A stretch of DNA of 64,000 nt from Salinarimonas rosea DSM 21201 (GTDB taxonomy: Bacteria; Pseudomonadota; Alphaproteobacteria; Rhizobiales; Beijerinckiaceae). Below are positions 50,800-58,151 of this stretch, piece after piece. Location: positions 182,089-246,088 of the forward strand of contig NZ_AUBC01000010.1 of NCBI RefSeq assembly GCF_000429045.1, given 5' to 3'. The notes under the pieces were generated by a model that did no database searches, was not told the origin of the DNA, and saw only the letters and a list, made by a program, of their open reading frames with translations. Position numbers and translations under genes: made by a program. Within the stretch, counting starts at the first letter, position 1. Each line of letters opens with the position of its first letter.

Positions 50800-52956
50800 A
50801 TGGGGCTTTGGGTCAACCTCGAGCGCCGCGGGGCGGTCTATCATTGGCGCCGGCGCCTGCCGCCGGCCTTCGCTCGCGCGCACGGGCGAATCCAGCTACG
50901 CTTGTCGCTCAGGACCAAGGAGCCGGGCGAGGCGCGCTACCTCGCCGCCCAGCTCGATGCGGAGGCGCAGATCGTGTTCAGGCAGGCCGATCCGGCGGTC
51001 GTCACCAGGGAGCAGCTCGCAGGCGTGTTCGCCCGCGCCCTCGAGGCGCACCGGCGCAAGCTCGAGACGCTCTGCGCCCTCGAGCGCCAGGACGGCACCC
51101 TGTCCGAGCGGGTGCGCGAGGAGGAGGAGGCGCTCGGCATCGCCTACCGCGCCATGGCCCGGCTCGGCCCCAACGCGCGGCTCGGCCCCGACGCGCGGCT
51201 CACCCCCGACCTGCGTGCGCAGCTCGCCGCCGAGGGCCACGCGCCGGCGGCCATCAAGGCCGGCGCCGCCGCGCTCGCGGCGCTCCAGGAGGCGGGTCTC
51301 GCCGGCGCCTCCAGGGCGCGGCTCGCCGAGCTTCTCGGCGCCGTCGGCGCCGAGCCCACCCCCGGCAATGTCGCGCGCGCCGAGCCGATCTACCTGCGGG
51401 CGATCGCCCAGGCGCTGCTCGGTGCGCGCGAGCGCCACGACCGCGATCCCTCCGACCCGGCCGATCTCGCCGATCACTTCGCCCAGGATCTCGCCGACGC
51501 GCTCGCGCGCAGCCATGCCGCGTCGGCCATGACTGCGCCCGTTCCGGTGCCCGCGCCGGCCGCTCCCGAGCCCGCGCCGCCGGTTGCGTCCGCGCCCGTC
51601 GCCGTGCCCGAGCCGGCCGCCGCTTCCGCCCCGGGAGCGGCGCAGCGCCGACCCGAGCAGGCAGCGGTCCCGGTCTCGGCGCCTGTTCTGCGGCCGCCCG
51701 CACCCGCGCAGGCCGCGGCTGCCGCGGGGACGCCTTCGACGACGGCCTCGGCGCCGGAATCCGCCCCGGCGGCGCGCTCCGAGGCCGGGGAGGGCGAGAT
51801 CAGCCGGGTCGGCGAGAGCCTCGTCTCGAGGAACGTCCAGGACAAGCGCTGGAACGCCAAGACGCAGCGCCAAGCGCGCATGATCTTCGCGCTGTTCGCC
51901 CGTTTCCTGGCGGAGACGGAGGGGATCGTCTCGATGACGGCCCTGCGCCAGGAGCACCTCGACCGCTTCGACGCCTTCCTGCGCGAGGTCCACCGGGATT
52001 TCGGCAAGAGCGGGCGCGACGCCGCGCGCAGCATCGCCGAGATCAGGCGCATCTCCCGCGCCAAGCCCGTCGAGAAGCGCGGGCTCGAGCCGGGGACCCG
52101 CAACCGACACCTGACCTTCCTCGGCCAGCTCGTCGCCAGCGCCCGCCGCGCCGGGCACGGACCTGGGCCCGAGGTCAATCCGGGCGCCTTCCGCGTCGTC
52201 CAGAAGAAGCGCGGGCGCGACCAGCGGGAAAAGCCCAAGCTCGCGCAGGCCGAGGCCTTCTTCGCCTCGCCCGTCTTCGTCGGCTGCGGCGACTGGCGCA
52301 CCCCGGACGCACCCGGCGAGCGGATCTTCCACCGCGCGGCGTATTTCGGGCCGATGCTCGCCTATTACCAGGGCATGCGCCGGGAGGAATATTGCGGCCT
52401 CGCCGTGGCCGACCTCGTCGTCGAGGACGGCATGCCGCCGCACGTCATGGTGCGGCCCAACGCGTTTCGCGGCCTGAAGAACCTCCAGTCCGAGCGCACG
52501 CTGGCGCTGCATCCCGAGCTCGTCCGGCTCGGGCTTCTCGACTATGCCGCCGCGATCGCGGCGCACGGGCACGAGCGGCTGTTTCCGGATCTGTACTCGC
52601 CGAGCACGCGTAGTCCGCTCGGCGAGCGGCTCTACGACGAGCTGGCGCCGGCCTTCCGCCGCGCCGGCATCACCCCGCACCAGGCGCGCCATCTGTTCGG
52701 CAACGTCCTCAAGCAGCGCCGGGTCGCGGCCGAGATCCGGGCCGACCTCCTCGGCCACGGCGGCGCCGACGAGACCACGGAGCGCTATTGCGACGCGGCC
52801 GAGCTCGGCCTGCAGCTCGAGGCCCTCGCCAAGCTTCCCGTGGTCACCGCCCACCTCGAGCCGCGGCCGATCACGCTGCTGCCCTGGGTGGAGAAGGGCG
52901 AGGTCGCCCCCTGGTCGCGGGCGTCGCGCGCCGTGCGGCCGTCCCGCCGGGCCTGA
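50800..52956 (+). CDS. Tyrosine-recombinase-family integrase (complete catalytic set)
   Basis: A 718-residue recombinase. It has a DUF6538-like N-terminus (LERRGAVYHWRRRLPPAFAR), a helical region to ~240, a long Pro/Ala linker (about 245-330), a core-binding domain, and a catalytic domain containing Arg-I (YYQGMRREEYCGL), Lys (RGLKNLQSERTLALH), H-x-x-R (TPHQARHLF), LLGHGG and the Tyr nucleophile in ETTERYCD. Start ATG 50800 has AGGGAGG nine bases upstream. It is much more GC-rich than the preceding integrase, so the two were probably not acquired together. The large linker is unusual for the family. Confidence 0.88.
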   Translation: MGLWVNLERRGAVYHWRRRLPPAFARAHGRIQLRLSLRTKEPGEARYLAAQLDAEAQIVFRQADPAVVTREQLAGVFARALEAHRRKLETLCALERQDGTLSERVREEEEALGIAYRAMARLGPNARLGPDARLTPDLRAQLAAEGHAPAAIKAGAAALAALQEAGLAGASRARLAELLGAVGAEPTPGNVARAEPIYLRAIAQALLGARERHDRDPSDPADLADHFAQDLADALARSHAASAMTAPVPVPAPAAPEPAPPVASAPVAVPEPAAASAPGAAQRRPEQAAVPVSAPVLRPPAPAQAAAAAGTPSTTASAPESAPAARSEAGEGEISRVGESLVSRNVQDKRWNAKTQRQARMIFALFARFLAETEGIVSMTALRQEHLDRFDAFLREVHRDFGKSGRDAARSIAEIRRISRAKPVEKRGLEPGTRNRHLTFLGQLVASARRAGHGPGPEVNPGAFRVVQKKRGRDQREKPKLAQAEAFFASPVFVGCGDWRTPDAPGERIFHRAAYFGPMLAYYQGMRREEYCGLAVADLVVEDGMPPHVMVRPNAFRGLKNLQSERTLALHPELVRLGLLDYAAAIAAHGHERLFPDLYSPSTRSPLGERLYDELAPAFRRAGITPHQARHLFGNVLKQRRVAAEIRADLLGHGGADETTERYCDAAELGLQLEALAKLPVVTAHLEPRPITLLPWVEKGEVAPWSRASRAVRPSRRA

Positions 52957-53049
52957 GGCTGCCGCGGCCGCCGCCCTGGCGCGCCCGGCCGCTCGCGCCT
53001 CACCGGACCGGCGCGTCGTCGCCGTGCGGCCATCGCCGCGAACTAGTTC

Positions 53050-53061
53050 GTCACTAGTGAC
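53050..53061. repeat. Palindrome GTCACTAGTGAC (copy 1)
   Basis: A 12-bp perfect palindrome, 94 bases after the complete integrase gene and directly preceded by ACTAGTTC. Two tandem copies occur at 54745-54768. CTAG is rare in this GC-rich window, so three copies of the same 12-mer within 1.7 kb are notable. Confidence 0.7.
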
Positions 53062-53413
53062 GGCGATCCTCCGTGAAACCGGCTCTCGGACAAGGCGAGG
53101 AGCGAAGGTGGCGCCCGCGATGCCCGGCGGGACCTGCGCGCCGCCGCGAGGCTCGTCGGCCGCCCGCCGTCGACCGTTCGCTGCTCCAGGCATGCGAGCG
53201 CGCGTCGCCGCGCGCACCACGCCCGCGCTCGGGCCTCGGCCGCCGAGCCCGCGCGCGCCGCCGCGAAAGTGCGACAAGCGCGGGCGCGGCGAACCTCTCG
53301 CCGAGGACGAGACGGCCCCGGGAAGCAATCCGGCCTCTCCCGAGCCGCGGGCCGGACGCACGGCGCCGAACGGGCAATCGCCCCCCGGGATCGCGAGACG
53401 CCCGCCGATGGTC

Positions 53414-53605
53414 TCAGGAGCCGCGCGAGGCCGACGGGGCCGCCGCGGCGACGAGCCCGGCGACCTCCGCTCCCGACAGGATGCGAAGCGCGATCAGGGC
53501 CTCGGCGACCTGCCCGACGGCCTCGAGGCGCGCCGACGGTCTCACAACCGGCGCGCTGCCATCGAGTGGGGCGCGTCGATTCCGGCTGACGCCGGGCGGA
53601 TCCAT
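53414..53605 (-). CDS. Possible small protein (weak)
   Basis: A 63-residue frame with a plausible helical C-terminal half (QVAEALIALRILSGAEVAGL). No strong ribosome site or family match was seen. It may be a gene fragment in a decaying region. Confidence 0.25.
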   Translation of the reverse strand: MDPPGVSRNRRAPLDGSAPVVRPSARLEAVGQVAEALIALRILSGAEVAGLVAAAAPSASRGS

Positions 53606-53886
53606 GCCGCCGGCACAGGGCGGGAAATTCCGGATCTCGTTGCTCCCGGCGCGGGGCCGACGTCGGCGCGGCGCCGCAGAGGCGATCGCCGCGGGCGCCC
53701 GCGTGATCAGAGGGGCCTTGGCTGTCGGAGCCGTGGACCGGCTGCGTCCGGCATCATCGGAGCAAGACCTTCAGGCGCGACGGGAATCCAGGTCCCCCAG
53801 CCAAACTCCCCTCGACCCGTTGCTCCGCAAGGCTTTCGGCGATCTCGCCGGGGCGTCTTCCCCTTCCTGGCACACGGACGGGGCAC

Positions 53887-54990
53887 ATGAGCGGGCACAC
53901 GGACACGAGACCGAGCGGGCGGACGGCCGAAGCGGACAGCGCAGGCGACATCTCGCACGACACCGCGCACGGCGTCTCTCGGCGCGACGGCCGCCACGGC
54001 GCGGCGAGACCGGTCCGGCGCGGGCGCGTCGCCCATCTCGAGCGGCACGACGGCGCCTGGCGCTTTCGCCTGCGCCTGCCGAAAGCGCTTGCGCCGAGCG
54101 GCGCTTCGAGCCAGCTTCGGGTACGAATCGGTTCGGTCCCCCACGCCGTCGCCGCGCGCCAGGCGCGCCGGCTCAGGGCCGAGGCCTATCGGCTGTTTAC
54201 GAGGCTGGCGGGCATGAACGAGAAGGTCGTGCGCGAGGCGATCGCGCTGTGGAAGCAGGAGGCCGTGCGGCGCACGGCCGAGCGCCTGCGCGAGGACGGG
54301 CTCGCCATCCTGGAGGGCCGCGAGCGCGACCGGCTCGACGCCTGCGCCGCCGGCCCGGACGACCATCCCGGCTTCGAGCTCGACGCGCTGCTGCGCGCCG
54401 CCCTCGAGCTCGACCCGGACGGGCCCCGCGCCCGGGCCGAGGCGGCTTTGTCGGGCCAGCCGCAGGCGCGCCGGGAGATCCTGGAGCCGCTCGCCGGGTT
54501 CGCCCAATCGGTGCTCGCGCCGAGCGACGAGACCGGGCGCGCCGAGGTCCGGCAGGCGCTGCCGCTCTTCGTCGAGGGCCTCATCGAGATCATCGAGGCG
54601 CAGCGGCCGCTGTGGCGCGGCGAGATCGGCGCGCACGTCGCCGCCGCGGTGCCTGCCCCGGCCGGCGCGCCCGAGGCGCGGCCCTCGGCCGTTCTCCCGG
54701 CCGCCGCGGTGCCGGACGCCGGCGCGTCGACGGCCCCGGGCCCCGTCACTAGTGACGTCACTAGTGACGCCGGAGCGTCGACGCCTCCCGCCGCCGTCAC
54801 CAGTTCGCATCCCAGGCCCGCGAGCATTCGAAGCCCGCGAGCATTTGAGGCCCGCGAGCATCCCAAGCCCGTGCATTCCGCCGGATCCCGAACCGCGTGC
54901 GCGACGGCTCGCATCCGACGTTGCGTCGCCTTCGCGCTTGTTCGGTCCGACTCGATTAGCCATCCCTCGACAACTTGCCGTGACGAGTGA
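53887..54990 (+). CDS. Integrase-like N-terminal protein lacking a catalytic domain
   Basis: A 367-residue protein. Residues ~45-285 parallel the head of the neighbouring 718-residue integrase: a GRVAHLERHDGAWRFRLRLP start like LERRGAVYHWRRRLP, a helical region, then a Pro/Ala linker. Where the core-binding and catalytic domains should begin, the frame instead crosses two GTCACTAGTGAC palindromes (read as VTSDVTSD) and a 17-bp repeat array, then ends. No Arg, His or Tyr active-site motif is present. It is either a truncated recombinase or a DNA-binding accessory protein made from one. ATG 53887 is used. Confidence 0.6.
   Translation: MSGHTDTRPSGRTAEADSAGDISHDTAHGVSRRDGRHGAARPVRRGRVAHLERHDGAWRFRLRLPKALAPSGASSQLRVRIGSVPHAVAARQARRLRAEAYRLFTRLAGMNEKVVREAIALWKQEAVRRTAERLREDGLAILEGRERDRLDACAAGPDDHPGFELDALLRAALELDPDGPRARAEAALSGQPQARREILEPLAGFAQSVLAPSDETGRAEVRQALPLFVEGLIEIIEAQRPLWRGEIGAHVAAAVPAPAGAPEARPSAVLPAAAVPDAGASTAPGPVTSDVTSDAGASTPPAAVTSSHPRPASIRSPRAFEAREHPKPVHSAGSRTACATARIRRCVAFALVRSDSISHPSTTCRDE
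54745..54768. repeat. Palindrome GTCACTAGTGAC, two tandem copies (copies 2-3)
   Basis: Two head-to-tail copies at 54745-54756 and 54757-54768, identical to copy 1 at 53050. Degenerate relatives follow at about 54796 (GTCACCAGTTCG) and 54980 (GTGACGAGTGACG). Confidence 0.75.
54800..54880. repeat. 17-bp iteron-like tandem array
   Basis: Three well-conserved 17-bp units, CCCGCGAGCAT plus six variable bases, start at 54817, 54834 and 54851, flanked by one degenerate unit on each side. Because 17 is not a multiple of three the coding phase shifts with every unit, so the conservation cannot be protein-driven and points to a DNA function such as protein binding. Confidence 0.7.
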
Positions 54991-55053
54991 CGCCAAGCCC
55001 TGATCTTCCGGCCGTTGCGCCCATACATCCGCTACGCAGCAGGGGAGGCGGAG

Positions 55054-56490
55054 ATGGCTTTGGACAGCGAGGTCGAGGCGCGCGAGGACGCGAAGCGCCT
55101 GGGTCATCAGGATTTGGTCGAGGGCGGGCTGGAGCGCATCGAAGCTTATGTCTTCCGCAAGGAAGGCGAAAAGCCCGGGCGCAAGATGAAGGAATCGCGC
55201 CAGAACAGGTACCGTGATACCAAGAGGAGCAAGGGGCTCGAGCAGGTCAACCTCTTCGCGCCCGAAGGCGAGAAGCCGAAGGAGATCTTGCGCGCCATCG
55301 CCGCAGGGATGGGCGGGAGCACCGAGTACCTGGACGCCGTCGCAGCGCTCACCGCGGACGACGACGCCTGGCAGGTCCTGACCGAGCCGCGCCGCAGCCT
55401 CGCCGTCGAGCTCTCCCGCCCGGCAAACGACAACCTCGCCACCGTGACGCGCCGCGCACTGGGCGATCCCGAGCTCACGATGCACCTCGCGGCCTTCTGC
55501 GAGCTCGCCGCCGCGGAGCGCACGAGCCTGCTCGCAGCGGCGCATGATCCCGTTCTCCTGCGCATGGTTGCGCGCTACCAGACGGACGAGGGCTATCGCC
55601 GTGTTTGCCGGGCGCTCGACGAGACCGAGGAGCAGGCGCCGGAGGGCGCCCGGATCGATGCCGAGACCGCGCTCGCGGTGGAGACGCTGCTGGGGCCGGA
55701 CGGCGCGCCCCTCCGGACCGCGCTCGCGCGCGTGCCGGAGAGCCCGAGCCTGCCCCGCGACATCGACTCGTTCTGCGCCCTCGATGGCCCGGTGAGGTGG
55801 GGAGCCCTGAATCTGGCGCGCAGGGCGCCGGCGGTTCTCTCCCGGACCGTCGAGGCGCCGGATCTCGCGGATGTGCTCGCGACGCTCGCGGTCCTTCCCG
55901 AGGCGCGGGCGCTGCTCGGCTGGTTCGCGACCGCCGACGCGGCGCGGACCGAGCCGGGCGCGCGCCTCGAGGGCGGCGCGAGCGGACGGCAAGGCGGGAG
56001 GGCCGTGTCCGGCATCGCGGGTTCCGTGTTGCTGCGCTGGCGTCGCGATCCGGACTTCCAGCAGGCCGTGCAGGCGATGGACGGGGATCGCGCGGCACGG
56101 CTCGTCTCGAGCCTGCCGGGCGATCTCGTCCGCGAGATCGCGGCGCGGCTCGACGGGCCCGGCGCCGAGGAGCTCGAGGCCGTTCTGGCGCTCCTGCGCG
56201 ACGGCGCCGTCTGGCGGCAGATGCCGGGCCTCGCGCGGCTGCCCGTCGAGGTCCGCACGGGCTGCCTCGATCTTCTCGCCCGCCACCCGAGCCTCCTCGC
56301 CCGCCTCGCCGCCGATCGGGAGCTGCTCGCGAGCGTGCTCGAGCTCGCCAACGATGCCGCGCTGGCGCAGCTCGTCCGCGACGCCGGTGAGGCGCTCACG
56401 ACCCGCTCCGGCCGGTGGTCGCTCGCCCGCAAGGTCGCGTTCGGGCGCAAGGTCGCGTCCGGGCGCAAGGTCGCGTCCGGGCGGAAATAG
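55054..56490 (+). CDS. Unrecognised 478-residue helical protein
   Basis: ATG 55054 with GGGGAGG at the right distance gives a 478-residue protein. The first ~80 residues are charged (EDAKRLGHQDLVEGGLERIE, then KESRQNRYRDTKRSKGLEQV). The remainder is Leu/Ala/Arg-rich helical sequence with repeated short helices, suggesting an alpha-solenoid. It ends with an in-frame repeat of KVA(S/F)GRK. No family was recognised and no catalytic motif was seen. The basic C-terminal repeats could bind nucleic acid. It follows the truncated integrase by 63 bases on the same strand. Confidence 0.65.
   Translation: MALDSEVEAREDAKRLGHQDLVEGGLERIEAYVFRKEGEKPGRKMKESRQNRYRDTKRSKGLEQVNLFAPEGEKPKEILRAIAAGMGGSTEYLDAVAALTADDDAWQVLTEPRRSLAVELSRPANDNLATVTRRALGDPELTMHLAAFCELAAAERTSLLAAAHDPVLLRMVARYQTDEGYRRVCRALDETEEQAPEGARIDAETALAVETLLGPDGAPLRTALARVPESPSLPRDIDSFCALDGPVRWGALNLARRAPAVLSRTVEAPDLADVLATLAVLPEARALLGWFATADAARTEPGARLEGGASGRQGGRAVSGIAGSVLLRWRRDPDFQQAVQAMDGDRAARLVSSLPGDLVREIAARLDGPGAEELEAVLALLRDGAVWRQMPGLARLPVEVRTGCLDLLARHPSLLARLAADRELLASVLELANDAALAQLVRDAGEALTTRSGRWSLARKVAFGRKVASGRKVASGRK
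56428..56487 (+). repeat. In-frame 18-bp tandem repeat (KVASGR units)
   Basis: CGCAAGGTCGCGTCCGGG is repeated three times (56428, 56446, 56464; the first has one change) plus a partial copy up to the stop codon. The 18-bp period keeps the frame, giving RKVAFG RKVASG RKVASG RK. This is a slippage-prone, probably length-variable C-terminus. Confidence 0.85.
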
Positions 56491-56821
56491 CCGATGCAGG
56501 ATGGGCGGGGCGCCGGGGCCCGCCCCGCGCATCAGGCTCGCCGGCCCGGTTCCGAGGTGTTCGGCGTCTGTTCACCCGGCACGGCGGCGAACGGCATCGG
56601 CGCCTCACGGCTCGTTAACCAATCGGGCAACCAGGCGCGAGGCGCCTCTGGCAGCCCCGGGGCCGGTGTCCTACCTCGGAGGACGGCGGAGGATTTTCCG
56701 CCGCAGCCGGCCAGGCAATCGGGACCGGCGTCCGCCTTGTCGCAGGGGCGGCCGCCGAACAGGGTCGCAGTCCCGTCCGGCAGCCTGGCCATCGATCGAC
56801 TCCGGTATAGGGAGTTTCACG
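56491..56821 (+). other. Intergenic region with candidate regulatory sequence
   Basis: The 331 bases contain the terminator-like hairpin listed separately, a TTAACC (CtrA half-site-like) at about 56612, and a GGTATAGGGAG element just before the next gene. No gene was seen. Confidence 0.4.
56505..56528 (+). terminator. Stem-loop after the 478-residue protein gene
   Basis: GCGGGGCG / CGCCCCGC, an 8-bp perfect stem with an 8-base CCGGGGCC loop, 15 bases after the stop codon. It has no T-run, so it may act as a Rho-assisted terminator. Confidence 0.5.
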
Positions 56822-57217
56822 ATGGTTGTTTCCACCGATAGCATCTGCGCGCCCACGCGCAAGCCGGCGCGCGTCGCCGCCTCGGCCCTGTCCACCGCCC
56901 TCGACCACGCCGCCGCCGCCGGCCCCTGCGCCGCCGGCGAGCCCGCGGCCACGTGCACGGCCAAGTCCACGTGCACGGCCATGCGCGCCGCCTCGGTCCA
57001 CGGCCGCATCCCCGCCGGCGTGTGCCCCGACGAGCTCGTCGCCGTGCTCAGCGCGCTCGAGGAGGAGGGGGGCTGCCGCACCCTCGGCGACCTCGCCTGC
57101 GCGATCGCCGCGAGCCCGAGCCCGGTCGCGACGATCGTGGCCCTCGCCAAGGCGGGCCTCGTCGTCCTCGACGAGGACGACCCCTTCGACGCCATGCTCC
57201 AGGTGCGCCGCGCCTGA
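56822..57217 (+). CDS. Unrecognised 131-residue protein upstream of the AAA protease
   Basis: ATG 56822 opens a 131-residue frame. Residues 1-60 are Ala/Cys/Thr-rich and poorly ordered. Residues ~66-131 (CPDELVAVLSALEEEGGCRT, then PVATIVALAKAGLVVLDEDD) look like a winged-helix-type domain. It precedes the two overlapping genes of the AAA-protease module by 91 bases on the same strand and may be its regulator or part of it. No family was recognised. Confidence 0.55.
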   Translation: MVVSTDSICAPTRKPARVAASALSTALDHAAAAGPCAAGEPAATCTAKSTCTAMRAASVHGRIPAGVCPDELVAVLSALEEEGGCRTLGDLACAIAASPSPVATIVALAKAGLVVLDEDDPFDAMLQVRRA

Positions 57218-57308
57218 CGCCGCTGCCGAATCGCCGACGCGCATCCCCGCGAACCTCGGGTTCGCGGGGACCCGCAAGGCGTGTCGCTCGCTCGTCACAG
57301 GGGTCTCA

Positions 57309-58151
57309 ATGTCCGCTTTCCTTCGTCTCAGCGCCGCCGAGAGACGGCGCCTTCACGTGATCCAGCGCCCCGGCCTCCTCGCGCGCATCGTCATCGCGCC
57401 GTCGCCCGCCTGCACGGCCGAGTTCCGCCACCACCCCATGCTGAGAAGCCCCGCTGCCTATATCGGCCTGTGGGATGACGCCGCGTCGCCGGGATCGAGC
57501 AGGACCCCGGGCGTCCGGGCGACCCGCACCGCCTGGTCCGGCGCCGCGCCGCCGCCGGCCCGCATCGCCATCCTGCCGTTGCAGGGCGGGTTTGCGGAGG
57601 AGGAGGCGCGCATGCTGGAGCGCATGATCTTCTGCGCCCTCGAGGATCGTGTCCCGCTTCTGGTGGACCTGCCCAACGGCGCGCCGCTCGAGCAAGACCG
57701 TTACGCGCGTCTGCACGCCATCTGGGCCAGCGCCGTCGTCCTCCTCGGCGACGTCGCTCCGCGCCTGGCGGCGCCCTGGCCGGGGCCGCCGATCCTGCGG
57801 GGGCATCTGGAGAGCGGCGGCGCGCGCCTTCGCGGCACCACCTGCGGCCTCACGGCCACGATCCGCCGGACGCCGGATGGCTGCGTGATCGAGGCCGGAA
57901 GCCACGTTCGGCGCGTCTTGCCGGAATGCGCGGATCCGGGCGTGCGCGTGATCCGCACCGAGCTGGTTCACGTCGGCGTCCTCGCGCCCATCGACGAGCA
58001 CGCCTTCGTCCTGACCCGCGATCTCGCGATGCCCAGCCGGTCCGCAGCGCGCCGCTTCGCGTTCGGCCAGCGCGGCCGGACCGTCGACTGGTACCCCGTC
58101 GAGCGCCGCGCGAGCGCCCCCGTCATGCCGTGCTCGGGAGGGGCCCGATGA
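57309..58151 (+). CDS. Unrecognised protein coupled to the AAA+/M41 protease
   Basis: A 280-residue protein starting at ATG 57309 (LRLSAAERRRLHVIQRPGLL). The central part (RIAILPLQGGFAEEEARMLE, then FCALEDRVPLLVDLPNGAPL) suggests an alpha/beta core with alternating strands and helices. No signal peptide and no known motif were seen. Its stop overlaps the start of the downstream protease gene (ATGA), so the two proteins are made together, probably as partners: adaptor, substrate or antitoxin-like inhibitor are all possible. Confidence 0.6.
   Translation: MSAFLRLSAAERRRLHVIQRPGLLARIVIAPSPACTAEFRHHPMLRSPAAYIGLWDDAASPGSSRTPGVRATRTAWSGAAPPPARIAILPLQGGFAEEEARMLERMIFCALEDRVPLLVDLPNGAPLEQDRYARLHAIWASAVVLLGDVAPRLAAPWPGPPILRGHLESGGARLRGTTCGLTATIRRTPDGCVIEAGSHVRRVLPECADPGVRVIRTELVHVGVLAPIDEHAFVLTRDLAMPSRSAARRFAFGQRGRTVDWYPVERRASAPVMPCSGGAR

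Larger units (their letters stand above)
52957..53886. other. Long intergenic region between recombinase genes
   Basis: About 930 bases with no convincing conserved gene. It holds one GTCACTAGTGAC palindrome near its left end. The right end (53790-53886), including a CCCCCAGCCAAACTCCC tract, resembles the leader of the complete integrase gene (CCCCAGCCAAATCCACCC near 50645). A weak minus-strand reading frame at 53414-53605 is listed separately. Confidence 0.5.

Noticed and set aside
50896..53361. 821-residue minus-strand frame
   Set aside because: Antisense to the complete integrase; Gly/Arg-rich without motifs.
54800..56487. Possible CRISPR array
   Set aside because: The repeats are head-to-tail with 0-6 variable bases and no unique spacers; no cas gene is present.
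53707..56532. 941-residue minus-strand frame
   Set aside because: Antisense to the truncated integrase and the 478-residue protein, which have ribosome sites and natural composition.
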